From Kuafuiihalomonas sp039024635 (GTDB lineage: Bacteria > Myxococcota > Kuafuiibacteriia > Kuafuiibacteriales > Kuafuiibacteriaceae), in assembly GCA_039024635.1 (NCBI GenBank), contig JBCCQA010000038.1, positions 1 to 46,186 on the forward strand: a DNA stretch of 46,186 nt. Direction: 5' to 3'. How positions within the stretch are numbered: position 1 is the first letter of the stretch; each line of letters opens with the position of its first letter. Positions 35,299-43,959 of this stretch are shown here, one piece after another. The position numbers and the translations under genes were made by a program. The notes beneath the pieces are model-generated. The model made no database searches, was not told the DNA's origin, and worked only from the letters and a program-made list of their open reading frames with translations.

Positions 35299-36939
35299 AT
35301 GCCGTTGAGACTTCTCGTCTTTCCCGGCCTGCTGGCGCTTGCTGGGGCCTGCGTCCCGGAAACTCTCGGGCCGCCGACCCCCACGCCGGGGGCTCAATCC
35401 GCGTCTCCGCCTGGAGACACGCTCGACCAGGGCATACCGACCGGTCCCGCACCCTTGCGGCTTCTGACCCGCGCCGAGTACGCGGCCACGGTGAAGGCTC
35501 TCTTGAGGATCGAGGACGCCGACGAGGGTCTGCCAAGCGAGAACCAAGTCGTCGGCTTCGACAACTTCGCGTCCGCCAACGCCGCCACCCCCACTCACGT
35601 CGAGGCCTACCAGCGAGCCGCTGTACGCATCGCCGATCACGCCGTCGAGGATCTGGTCGGTCTCACCGGTTGTGAAGAGAACGCCGACTGCGGCCATGCC
35701 TTCATCGCAGACTTCGGTCGAAAGGCCTTCCGCCGATCCCTCGATCCCGAGGAGGAGGTCCTGCTTCGAAGCGTCTACGACGACCTCGCCTCGAGCCAGG
35801 GTCACCGGGCCGGCGTGGTGGGCGTGCTCCAAGCGGTCCTGCAGTCGCCCCAGTTTCTCTACCGAGTCGAGACCGGCCCGGAGGAGGCAGACCAGAACAT
35901 CTTGGCCCTGAACGGTCCTGCCTTGGCCACGCGCCTGGCCTATTTGCTCTGGAACGAGACCCCAGACGAGGCGCTCCTGGACCAGGCCGAAGGCGGGGCC
36001 CTGTCGGCGTCGGAGGGTCTTTCGGCCCAGGCGCGGTCGATGCTCTCGGATCCTCGGGCCCGAGAGGGCATGGAGAACTTCTACGCCCAGCTTCTAGAGA
36101 CCAAGAACTTCGACAGCATGACAAAGGCGCCGCAGCTTTACCCACGCTTCGCGCCCGACGTGGCCTTGGAGCTGCGCGCCTCTCTCCATGCCTACATGGA
36201 TCACGTGCTTCTGGATCCGTCGGGGGGCTGGAGCACGCTCTTCGCCGGGGACCAGGTATGGGCCACGCCCCGTTTGGCCAACATCTACGAGCTTCCGACG
36301 CCCACCAGCGGCGCTTTGGGCCCAGTCTCGGGCGGCGTGAAGCGGACGGGTGGCCTGTTGACCCAGCCGGCCCTGTTGGCGCTTCTTGCGAAGCCCGACC
36401 GTTCGGGGCCCATCGCCCGCGGAGTCTTCGTGCTAGAGCGCCTTCTTTGCCAGCACCTCCAGTCGCCCCCGCCGGGCACTCCAATCGTTCCTCCAGAGCC
36501 GGTCTTCGACCGAACCACCCGTGAGCGCTTCGAACAGCACACCGAAGACGCCGAGTGTGCGAGCTGCCATCAGTACATCGACCCAGTTGGCTTCCTGTTC
36601 GAGCACTACGACGGCATGGGCGCGTGGCGTGACTCGGAAAACGGCTTCCCTGTGGATGCCAGCGGGGCCCTGACCCAGACCGAGGACCCAACGCTGCGCG
36701 GTGCTTTGGACGGGGCGGCCTCTCTGGCTGAGCGTCTGTCTTCGGCGGATGAGGTAGGGCGTTGCATGGCCACCCAGTGGTTCCGCTACGCGATGGGACG
36801 GTTTGAGACCCGCTCCGATTTCGAAACCATCGACGCCATGACCCAGTCTTTGCTCGCGACGGATCGATTCGAGGAGATGCTCGTGACCTTGGTGACGTCG
36901 ACCAGCTTCACGACCCGCTTTTCGGGAGCCGAGCCGTGA
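35299..36939 (+). CDS. Lipoprotein with DUF1587/1595/1592/1588/1585 domains and one haem c motif
   Basis: ATG 35299 gives a lipobox (LLALAGAC, Cys near residue 18) and 546 residues in all. The domains run in the usual order of the family best known from Planctomycetes and Myxococcota: LRLLTRAEYAATVKALL (DUF1587-like), GRKAFRRSLDPEEEVLLR (DUF1595-like), LQAVLQSPQFLYRVE and LATRLAYLLWNETPDEALL (DUF1592), GVFVLERLLCQHLQSPPPG with the haem motif CASCHQYIDPVGF (DUF1588), and RYAMGRFETRSDFETID (DUF1585). It is likely an envelope redox or binding protein. A 4-base GTGA overlap couples it to the DUF1552 gene, which is its usual partner. Biochemical role is unknown. Confidence 0.9.
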   Translation: MPLRLLVFPGLLALAGACVPETLGPPTPTPGAQSASPPGDTLDQGIPTGPAPLRLLTRAEYAATVKALLRIEDADEGLPSENQVVGFDNFASANAATPTHVEAYQRAAVRIADHAVEDLVGLTGCEENADCGHAFIADFGRKAFRRSLDPEEEVLLRSVYDDLASSQGHRAGVVGVLQAVLQSPQFLYRVETGPEEADQNILALNGPALATRLAYLLWNETPDEALLDQAEGGALSASEGLSAQARSMLSDPRAREGMENFYAQLLETKNFDSMTKAPQLYPRFAPDVALELRASLHAYMDHVLLDPSGGWSTLFAGDQVWATPRLANIYELPTPTSGALGPVSGGVKRTGGLLTQPALLALLAKPDRSGPIARGVFVLERLLCQHLQSPPPGTPIVPPEPVFDRTTRERFEQHTEDAECASCHQYIDPVGFLFEHYDGMGAWRDSENGFPVDASGALTQTEDPTLRGALDGAASLAERLSSADEVGRCMATQWFRYAMGRFETRSDFETIDAMTQSLLATDRFEEMLVTLVTSTSFTTRFSGAEP

Positions 36940-38270
36940 CGACGCGCCGCAACTTCCTCCGCGGCATCGGCGGCGCCGTCATCGGCCTTCCGCTCCTTCC
37001 GTCTTTGCGAGCTCGCGCCCCGGGCGCGGCGCCCAAGCGACTCGTCTTCATGTATGCCCCCAACGGGGTGCCGGTGCAGACGTGGTGGCCCACGCCTGGA
37101 GCCTCGGTCCGGGACTTCACGCTCAATGAGGTTCATGCGTCCCTCGAGCGGTACAAAGGAGAGATCAGCTTCGTGGGCGGCCTTGACATGGCCGCCCTGG
37201 GGCCTGGTGGACCCCATGCCCGAGGCATGGGCACGGCGCTCACGGGCGTCGAGCTCCAGTCTGGCACCATGCCGAGCAACAATGGCCAGCTGGCGGGCTG
37301 GGCCAACGGCAGCTCTTTGGATCAGCACTTGGTCCAGCGTCTCGAGCCCGGCACGCCCTTTCCCAGCCTTCAGCTTGGGGTGCGAGCCGACAACTTCCGC
37401 TCCACCAACATGAGTCGGCTCTCCTATGCGGGGCCGGGGCAGCCCTTGAGCCCCATCTCCGAGCCGCGGACCCTGTGGCAGACGCTGTTCCCAGGGGCGG
37501 CGCTCAGGCCGGAGGACGAGACGCTACAGCTGCGGGTCATGGATGCAGTACGGGCCCAGTTCTCGGCGCTGCGTCGGCAGGTCCCCTCGGACGAGCGAGA
37601 GGTGCTGGACCAGCATCAGGCCCGGGTGGTCGAGCTTCAGTCTCGACTGGCCCAGCAGACCGGCGGCAGCGGAAACGGCTGTGCGGCCCCAACCGAGCCC
37701 ATGGTGGCCGACGTCAACGGCGACGACGAGCCCGACGTCGACAACGACGCCACCATGCGCCGGGTGGCCGAACTTCAAATCGACATGCTGGCCACCGCCC
37801 TCGCCTGCGACCTGACCCGCATCGCCACTTTTCAGTTCTCCAACGCCTGGGCCCGAGTGAGCTACCCATGGGTGGGTCGCCTGGCGACGAACCACGACAT
37901 CTCCCATACCGGGCTCAACGACCAGATTTCCCAGGAAGCCTGGACCGACATCGCGACCTATCAGGCGGAGCTCTTGGCTCGGCTCGTCGACGCCCTCAAA
38001 GCCATCCCCGAAGGCGACGGAACGGTTTTCGACAACACCCTCATCGTGTGGCTGTCGGAGATCGCGGTGGGCAACACGCACACCCACACCAACATGCCCT
38101 ATCTGTTGGCCGGGGATCTCGGCGGTACGATTCGCAAGGGCGAGTTCAACAGTTTCTCGGGTCGTTACCACAACGATCTGCTCGTCACTCTGATGAACGC
38201 CATGGGCGTCGATGGAGACCGCTTCGGCAACCCCGAGCTGTGTCAGGGCCCGCTGTCCATCTTGAACTGA
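36936..38270 (+). CDS. Tat-exported DUF1552 protein
   Basis: The 444-residue product starts at a GTG overlapping the previous stop. TTRRNFLRGIGGAVIGLPLL is a twin-arginine signal, so it is exported folded. DUF1552 features follow: KRLVFMYAPNGVPVQTWWP, GLDMAALGPGGPHARG, SLDQHLVQRLEPG and a late TLIVWLSEIAVGNTHTHTNMPYLLAG, reminiscent of sulfatase-like/alkaline phosphatase-fold proteins of the same export family. Residues 259-271 are a DxNxDxxxD-type acidic loop (DVNGDDEPDVDND), probably calcium-binding. Together with the haem-bearing partner it forms a secreted pair whose reaction is not known. Confidence 0.9.
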   Translation: MTTRRNFLRGIGGAVIGLPLLPSLRARAPGAAPKRLVFMYAPNGVPVQTWWPTPGASVRDFTLNEVHASLERYKGEISFVGGLDMAALGPGGPHARGMGTALTGVELQSGTMPSNNGQLAGWANGSSLDQHLVQRLEPGTPFPSLQLGVRADNFRSTNMSRLSYAGPGQPLSPISEPRTLWQTLFPGAALRPEDETLQLRVMDAVRAQFSALRRQVPSDEREVLDQHQARVVELQSRLAQQTGGSGNGCAAPTEPMVADVNGDDEPDVDNDATMRRVAELQIDMLATALACDLTRIATFQFSNAWARVSYPWVGRLATNHDISHTGLNDQISQEAWTDIATYQAELLARLVDALKAIPEGDGTVFDNTLIVWLSEIAVGNTHTHTNMPYLLAGDLGGTIRKGEFNSFSGRYHNDLLVTLMNAMGVDGDRFGNPELCQGPLSILN

Positions 38271-38366
38271 CAGGCGGGTGTGGACGACTCCGAGCCAGCC
38301 TGGGTGACCGGCCTCGAGTCGAGAACAGAGCGAAAGCGAAGGCGGGGCGCGACCTGGTCCGTCCAC

Positions 38367-38984
38367 TCACGGGGGGAGCGCCGAGCTCGTCGATGTGCCG
38401 ACCCCGCTCTTCTCGGGAGGAAGGTCCAACGAAAGTAAGTAGGCGCCGTGGCTTCGCTCGAAGCCAGTGGCCCAGTCGCCCGGGCGTCGCGCGTCAATCC
38501 AGCGGGAGCCCTCCCGTCCATCGGGCGTTTGGACCGTGACGCGGACTCGTCCCATCGCGGGGGCCGGCTTCTTCGCCGTCGCAGCGAGCACGCCTGCCGA
38601 TACCACAAGGGTAGGCAGCCCGAGACCTAGGAGAATGAGACCCCAAGCGTCGTTGCCGGAATCGATGAAGTCCGAAGCCTGCCCTTGTTCCGAGTCTACG
38701 GCGATCAGGATTCCTCCGGCCAGGCTGAGGCTCCCTCCTATTGCAACGAAGGCGAGGGCGGGCGCGATCCTTTGCTCCGTGTAGTCGACGTCGAAGTTGG
38801 CCGGAAGGCGGCGGCGCGGGCTCTGCTCGGCACGGCTCGCGGACACTTGGGCCTCGCTTCCACGGGGGGCGTTCGAAAGCACCCGGATGCGGCGGGTTCG
38901 CTGGACCTGCGCGCAGCTTGCACAAAGGCTCAAGGTCAGGCCCAGGGTGAGGAGCCAGCGGCCGGTCCGGAAAAGGGGGACCAC
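38367..38984 (-). CDS. Hypothetical envelope protein with two central membrane segments
   Basis: The 205-residue product has an N-terminal signal (WLLTLGLTLSLCASC) ending in a Cys pair; a lipobox is possible but imperfect. Two hydrophobic segments lie near 73-97 (PALAFVAIGGSLSLAGGILI) and 112-135 (WGLILLGLGLPTLVVSAGVL), with a polar loop between. The C-terminal third is polar. I do not recognise a family. It follows, at a distance, the ABC-operon terminator candidate on the same strand. Confidence 0.65.
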   Translation of the reverse strand: MVPLFRTGRWLLTLGLTLSLCASCAQVQRTRRIRVLSNAPRGSEAQVSASRAEQSPRRRLPANFDVDYTEQRIAPALAFVAIGGSLSLAGGILIAVDSEQGQASDFIDSGNDAWGLILLGLGLPTLVVSAGVLAATAKKPAPAMGRVRVTVQTPDGREGSRWIDARRPGDWATGFERSHGAYLLSLDLPPEKSGVGTSTSSALPP

Positions 38985-39002
38985 GAAGGAAAGCTAGTGA
39001 AG

Positions 39003-39035
39003 CGGCTCTCGACCCGCAAGCGGTCGAGGGAGCCG
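39003..39035 (-). terminator. Strong hairpin after the ABC operon
   Basis: CGGCTC-TCGACC (39003-39014) pairs with GGTCGA and GAGCCG (39022-39027 and 39030-39035) with a 2-base bulge and 7-base loop, giving 12 pairs. On the minus strand it lies 12 bases beyond the DUF4340 stop and is followed by a moderately T-containing CTTCACTAGCTTTCC. Well placed to end the ABC operon. Confidence 0.6.
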
Positions 39036-39046
39036 ATTAACAGGGC

Positions 39047-40015
39047 TCAGTTTTCCGATGACGCGAAGTCTTCGGGGCCTTTTTCGAGGATGGGCGAGAG
39101 GTTCGTGTTGCTGACGCGCACGATGAAGGTCTCGTCGTCGAACTTCACGAATCGTTGGCTCTTGCCTTCGGCGCTGGCGCCCACTCGGAGCGTGCGCTTC
39201 TTGGTCTCCAAGGGTGGGAGCCCGGTTGAAGTCGAGGTGCCTACCGTGAGGGCGACCGTTGCCACGGGGGCGGACAGACCGTACTCAGGTGCTTCGGTCT
39301 TCCCGACCGGCTCCTCCAGACGAACGCTGGTCAGTTTGCCCAGGAGGGTGTCGACTTCGCTCTGGGCCAAATCCGGGATATCGGGCGAGCTCCAGGCGCC
39401 GCTGGCCGGGTCGCGCTCGAGCACTACACTTCCCTTTTCGTTCTGCATCTCGATTCGCCACACATCGTTCTTGGGGATCTCGACATAACTCCGTTCGACC
39501 CAGTTCCAGGCCCGATTGCCGAAGTCTGAGGTCGAGACGGGAGCCAGTACGACCTGGTCCTCGGCCTCAAATCGGACGTGGGTGTTCTTGAACTTGGGAG
39601 AGCTTCCCAAGAAGAAGGTTCTGGGCTCTCCGCCCACGGTCAGGATCACCTTCCGCTGATGTGCATCGTCGGTGACCTCAAGCTTTTCGTGGTAACGGGA
39701 GGATTCCAAGACGACGTTCCTGCTCACCAACTTCGCGAGCTTCGACAGCAGGTCTTCGACGTCAGAGGCCTTTGCGGGGTAGCCCTCGGCCGAATCGACG
39801 ACCCAGTCCTCTCCCTTCCGGGCGAGAACGACTTGCTCCTTCGTTTCGCCGCTCGGGCCAGAAATGTCGATCCGAGACACCTTCTCGGTCTCCAAGCCCG
39901 GGAAGAGATCGACGCGCTGAACGGCCAGTCTGTCGCTACCGGCGAACTGCGTCGCCCCCAGGATCGCCAGCTGAAGGGCGAAGATAGCGAACAAGGTCTT
40001 GTTGAGCGTGCTCAT
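39047..40015 (-). CDS. DUF4340 envelope protein, last gene of the ABC operon
   Basis: The 322-residue protein has an N-terminal membrane anchor (TLFAIFALQLAILGATQF) and a beta-rich extracytoplasmic domain. Repeated elements (RIDISGPSGE, VVLARKGEDWVVDS, GYPAKASDVEDLLSKL, then RIEMQNEKGSVVLERD and VDTLLGKLTSVRLEEP) are typical of DUF4340, which is often found beside GldG-type ABC exporters. Its ATG directly abuts the stop of the permease-GldG fusion (TGAATG). The role is inferred to be an accessory component outside the membrane. Confidence 0.88.
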   Translation of the reverse strand: MSTLNKTLFAIFALQLAILGATQFAGSDRLAVQRVDLFPGLETEKVSRIDISGPSGETKEQVVLARKGEDWVVDSAEGYPAKASDVEDLLSKLAKLVSRNVVLESSRYHEKLEVTDDAHQRKVILTVGGEPRTFFLGSSPKFKNTHVRFEAEDQVVLAPVSTSDFGNRAWNWVERSYVEIPKNDVWRIEMQNEKGSVVLERDPASGAWSSPDIPDLAQSEVDTLLGKLTSVRLEEPVGKTEAPEYGLSAPVATVALTVGTSTSTGLPPLETKKRTLRVGASAEGKSQRFVKFDDETFIVRVSNTNLSPILEKGPEDFASSEN

Positions 40016-42871
40016 TCAGGAGGCCTCCGCGAGGTTTTGAGAAGAAGCGCTCGGCTTGGTCAGATCCATCGCCTGCATGCTCCGCCGGCGACCGGCCGTG
40101 AGCGCGATGACCAAAGCGAGCAGGAAGATGACGATGCCGTAGTTGATGAGCTCCCAGGTCTGGCGCTCGTCGGCGTCCATAGGGGCCAAGGTCCGGGCGA
40201 AGGCGCTCCGAGAGCGGATCTGAAGCAGGTCCGTGTCCTGAACGCCCCAGTCGACGAGGTTCTGAGTGAGCTGCAGATTGCTCCGGGCCTGGCGAGAGAG
40301 CTGGGTCGTCAGGTCGTTGACCATCGCTGTACTGGCCACGAGCGCAAAGCGTGTCGACTCGGGGGAGGCCTCGATGACGGGTTCACCGGTGGGTGAGTCT
40401 TGGCCCGCGAAGGCGCTGTCGAGGCTTCCTGTCGAGATGACGGCCAGGGTGTGGGCGTCCTTTTCGTTACCCACCGCGAAGCCATCCTCGGGATACTGGG
40501 TGAAGTCGGGCTGCACGTCCGTATCGGTAGTGGTCCAAGACTGCGGTGAGCTCTCAAGCAGAGAGATGATCTCTGGTCCGTCTTCCCCCGCCTCGTTTTC
40601 GCTTTGGGTCACGAGAATGGGCGAGGCGAATGGTACGGTTACCGATGGCACCCCCCCGATGGCGGGAACCGGGGCCATGCCGCTGGCTTGAATGTTCGAA
40701 AAGAAGGGATAGCTGACGGACTTGATCTCACGGACCGTGAAGCCCCCCAAGTTTCGCTCCACTGGGACCTGAATGCCTTCGTTCTGAGGGTCCATGACCA
40801 GCTCGTCCTTCAGGACCAGGCCGTACGCGGCGTAGAGATCCTTTAGGCCGGAGTCGACCTTCTTCACGCCCAATGAGCCGTTGAAGCTCGGATTGAGGCG
40901 ATAGGGCGAGTCGTAGACGATGACGGTTCCGCCCCGCATCAGGAACTGGTCGACGGCGAAGCGCTGGTTCGTGTCGAAGTTCTCTGGCGCCACGATGACC
41001 AGGACATCGACGTTGCTTGGCACCCGACCTTCGGAGATATCAACGTCTTCCACCGTGTAGTTCTCGGACAGGGTCTGTTGGATGGCCCGCGTACGGTCCT
41101 GGTTCTGCTGCTGGAGCTGAGGTGGCATCTGCGGGTTCGGCGGTGGGATCTCGGGCTTCACGAGGCCGACGGTCTTCAGGAAGCCGGGGGCCGCTCGCTC
41201 CAAAGACTCCGTGAGCGCCTTCTCCAGGTCGGCCTGGCTGAGGCCATCGGCGGAGGGAGTCACCCGCTCGTAGCGTTGGCCTACGTTGAGAAGAAGGTGC
41301 AGGTAGAAGGTCTCCCCTCCGAGGAGGGAGGCGGAATAGGGCCGAAAGCCGTACTTTTGCTGCAGGCTCTCGGCCGTTTCGGCGGCGCCGGGCTGGCTGG
41401 GGTCGACGACGCTGAAGTCGAACTTCCCGCCTGATTCTTCCTTCAGCTTCTCGGCCACCGTCTTCACGACCGAGGGTGCGTCGCTGAAGTTGGCGGGCAG
41501 GGTCTCGGGGGTGATGAAGGCCTGGAGTCGCGCCGGTTCTTCCAGACTGGCGAAGACCACGTCCAGGGTCTGAAAGCCGGTGGACACCTTCTTGATGGCC
41601 CGGGTCAGGTCGTACTCCGGGTTTCGTAGTCGCACGTCCACGTTGTCGTAGCCCGTGGCCGATACGTCGATGAGGTCCTGGAAGCTCAGGACTTCGAATT
41701 GGTCTCCGTACTTCACCAGAATGCTGAAGTAGGAGTTCACGACCTCGACGTCGAGGCGGTTCTCGATCTGAAACGGGAAGCTCCGAATGTCGTAGAGCTG
41801 TCGGGCCTCTTTCTCGAGCTCCTCGTCTTCACGTGGGTCGACGTACTCGGTTTGGACCCGGCCGCCACCAATCTCGCCGTACTCTTCGATGATGTCTCGG
41901 ACTCGGGGTACGAGGGGGGCGAGCAAGGGGTGGGTTTTGGCCGAGAAGTAGCCACGAATCAGCAAGGGCTCGTCGAGGCCTCGCAACATGTCCTTCGTGA
42001 CGCTGCTGATGCTGTACTCCCCCCGCTCGGTGAGGTCGGCCCGTAGGAATCCGAAGCCCGAGGTCCACACGTTGAACACCACCAGATTGGCGGCCAGAAG
42101 GACGGGCACGAGGACAGCGTTTCTGCGCTTGTCGGCGACCCTTGCTCCGTCGCTGAAGCCTTTGGCCTGGAGGCTCAACACGTTGAGGGCCAAGAACACG
42201 ACGATGATGCTCGCGTAGTAGACGAGGTCCCGAACGTCGATTACGCCGCGTCGAATGCTCTCGAAGCGGCTCCCAGTGCCGATCTGAGACAGGATCTCGG
42301 CCTGTCGGGTAGGTACGGCGTCGACCAGTACGTCGGCGCCGATCAAGTAGAAGACGCCGCAGATGAGCGCGCTCAGGATGAGCGACACGATCTGATTCTC
42401 GGTCTGTGCCGAGACCCACAGCCCGATGGCCAGGTAAGCACCGGCGAGAAGTACGGCGGCCAAGTAGCCCCCAAAGATCGGTCCCCAATCCAGGTCGCCG
42501 AGCATGGAGATGGTGATGGGCACCCCGAAGGTCATGGCCAGCGCCACGCCGACCAGGGCCAAAGAAGCCAGGAACTTTCCGAGGACCAGGTCCCGGGTCC
42601 TAACCGGCAGAGTGAGGAGGACTTCCAAGGTCCCCGCCCGCTGCTCTTCGGTCCAAAGCCGCATCGTCAGAGCAGAGCAAAGGAAGATGAGGAGGACGGG
42701 CAGCCAGGAAAAGAGCGGCCGAACGTCTGCGATGTTGCGGGCAAAGAACTCCTCCACCCAGAAGAAGGTAAAGAGAGTGACGAACAAGAACGTGCCCAAA
42801 AAGATGAGGGCGATGGGGGACAAAAAGTAGGCCCGAAGCTCTTTGCGGGCCACAGCGAAGACGTGATTCAC
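40016..42871 (-). CDS. ABC-2 permease (GldF-like) fused to GldG-like domain
   Basis: From GTG 42871, overlapping the ATPase stop by four bases, the frame codes for 951 residues. Residues about 1-250 are an ABC-2 permease with six hydrophobic helices; the sequence LTMRLWTEEQRAGTLEVLLT is the standard ABC-2 signature. After another membrane segment (about 250-310), residues 320-890 are a GldG-type ABC_transp_aux region, for example FGFLRADLTERGEYSISSVT and VDVLVIVAPENFDTNQRFAV. One C-terminal helix (ELINYGIVIFLLALVIALTAG) and a short cytoplasmic tail close it. In Flavobacterium GldF and GldG are separate and needed for gliding; here they are one polypeptide. A longer frame to 43210 enters the ATPase gene out of phase and is rejected. 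Confidence 0.9.
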   Translation of the reverse strand: MNHVFAVARKELRAYFLSPIALIFLGTFLFVTLFTFFWVEEFFARNIADVRPLFSWLPVLLIFLCSALTMRLWTEEQRAGTLEVLLTLPVRTRDLVLGKFLASLALVGVALAMTFGVPITISMLGDLDWGPIFGGYLAAVLLAGAYLAIGLWVSAQTENQIVSLILSALICGVFYLIGADVLVDAVPTRQAEILSQIGTGSRFESIRRGVIDVRDLVYYASIIVVFLALNVLSLQAKGFSDGARVADKRRNAVLVPVLLAANLVVFNVWTSGFGFLRADLTERGEYSISSVTKDMLRGLDEPLLIRGYFSAKTHPLLAPLVPRVRDIIEEYGEIGGGRVQTEYVDPREDEELEKEARQLYDIRSFPFQIENRLDVEVVNSYFSILVKYGDQFEVLSFQDLIDVSATGYDNVDVRLRNPEYDLTRAIKKVSTGFQTLDVVFASLEEPARLQAFITPETLPANFSDAPSVVKTVAEKLKEESGGKFDFSVVDPSQPGAAETAESLQQKYGFRPYSASLLGGETFYLHLLLNVGQRYERVTPSADGLSQADLEKALTESLERAAPGFLKTVGLVKPEIPPPNPQMPPQLQQQNQDRTRAIQQTLSENYTVEDVDISEGRVPSNVDVLVIVAPENFDTNQRFAVDQFLMRGGTVIVYDSPYRLNPSFNGSLGVKKVDSGLKDLYAAYGLVLKDELVMDPQNEGIQVPVERNLGGFTVREIKSVSYPFFSNIQASGMAPVPAIGGVPSVTVPFASPILVTQSENEAGEDGPEIISLLESSPQSWTTTDTDVQPDFTQYPEDGFAVGNEKDAHTLAVISTGSLDSAFAGQDSPTGEPVIEASPESTRFALVASTAMVNDLTTQLSRQARSNLQLTQNLVDWGVQDTDLLQIRSRSAFARTLAPMDADERQTWELINYGIVIFLLALVIALTAGRRRSMQAMDLTKPSASSQNLAEAS

Positions 42872-43806
42872 AGGGAGCCTCCTTGGGCGAGATTGCGGAA
42901 TACCGTCTCGAGGTTGCGCGCGTCGAGACGAAGCTCGTGAAGCCTCCAGTCCTGAGACTTGGCGAGCTCGAAGATCTGGGGACAGAGGCCTTCGGTCTGG
43001 TCGGCCACGACACGGTAGTGGTCGACCGAGCCGCCGTTCCGGGGCGGCATCCGCTCCACCGACCGGACCCCGCTCAGCGTGGAGAGGGCCTGGTCTACAC
43101 CGGAAGTGGCGGCGTCGACGCCGACCAAGGCACTGCTCGAGGCCTGGAGCTCGGAGAGGCGGGCATCGGAGCGAAGCTGGCCCTCCATGACGATGATGGC
43201 CCGGTGGCAAGTCGCTTCGACCTCACTCAGGATGTGCGTCGACACGATGACGGTCGACTCTTGGGCCAGTCGCTTGATGAGGCTTCGAATCTCGACGATC
43301 TGGTTGGGATCAAGGCCGTTGGTCGGCTCGTCGAGGATCAAGACTTCCGGCTTGTGGAGGATGGCCTGGGCCAGGCCGACCCGCTGCCGAAATCCTTTCG
43401 AAAGGGTCCCAATGGGGCGGGTGAGCTGCTTTTCCAAGCCGGTCGAGAAGACGGCCTCGGAAAGGAGTGCTCGGCGCCTTTCCTTAGGGATGCCCCGAAG
43501 CTCGGCCATCATACCCAGGTACTCCTGGACCGCCATATCGAGGTAGAGCGGGGCGTTCTCGGGCAGGTAGCCGAGGCGCTTCTGCACTTCGAGGGGCCGT
43601 TCGACCACGTCGAACCCGGCCACTCTGGCCGTTCCCTCCGAGGGCTGAAGGTAGCCCGACAGTATCTTCATGGTCGTGGTCTTGCCGGCGCCATTCGGGC
43701 CCAGAAGACCGATGATCTCGCCCTTCTCGACGCTAAAGCTGATGCCGCTAAGAGCCTGAACGCTTCCGTAATTCTTTCCGAGTTCTTGGACCTCGATGAT
43801 GCTCAA
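42868..43806 (-). CDS. ABC transporter ATP-binding protein (GldA-like)
   Basis: The start is TTG 43806, set by the excellent GGAGGA at 43819-43814 with 7-base spacing; upstream codons give an unrelated 29-residue extension. The 312-residue ATPase has Walker A GLLGPNGAGKTTTMK, Q-loop region LGYLPENAPLY, signature LSKGFRQRVGLAQAI (the C-motif LSKGFRQR), Walker B VLILDEPTNGLD and switch His in VSTHILSEVE. A long C-terminal regulatory region completes the product. It powers the permease-GldG fusion encoded next. Confidence 0.95.
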   Translation of the reverse strand: MSIIEVQELGKNYGSVQALSGISFSVEKGEIIGLLGPNGAGKTTTMKILSGYLQPSEGTARVAGFDVVERPLEVQKRLGYLPENAPLYLDMAVQEYLGMMAELRGIPKERRRALLSEAVFSTGLEKQLTRPIGTLSKGFRQRVGLAQAILHKPEVLILDEPTNGLDPNQIVEIRSLIKRLAQESTVIVSTHILSEVEATCHRAIIVMEGQLRSDARLSELQASSSALVGVDAATSGVDQALSTLSGVRSVERMPPRNGGSVDHYRVVADQTEGLCPQIFELAKSQDWRLHELRLDARNLETVFRNLAQGGSL

Positions 43807-43813
43807 CGTGGTT

Positions 43814-43819
43814 CCTCCG
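43814..43819 (-). promoter_or_regulatory. Ribosome binding site fixing a TTG start
   Basis: GGAGGA reads on the minus strand from 43819 to 43814, 7 bases before TTG 43806. It selects the rare TTG over any upstream candidate for the ABC ATPase. Confidence 0.8.
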
Positions 43820-43959
43820 GTGTTGGGGCGGGCCAGCATGGGCTGGAACACGCGGCCCCCGCCGCGTTCTAAACGCCTAAACCGGTGAGTCAAGCGCCTC
43901 TGTCACCGATCGGCCCCTGACCGTCGACGCGGGGCGGCGCATGGCATAGGACCAGGGAG

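Noticed and set aside
42872..43210. Extended N-terminus of the permease-GldG fusion
   Set aside because: Arg/Pro-rich translation of the ATPase gene in the wrong phase; GTG 42871 begins a normal permease.
42883..43872. 329-codon plus-strand open frame
   Set aside because: Antisense to the ABC ATPase with all nucleotide-binding motifs intact.
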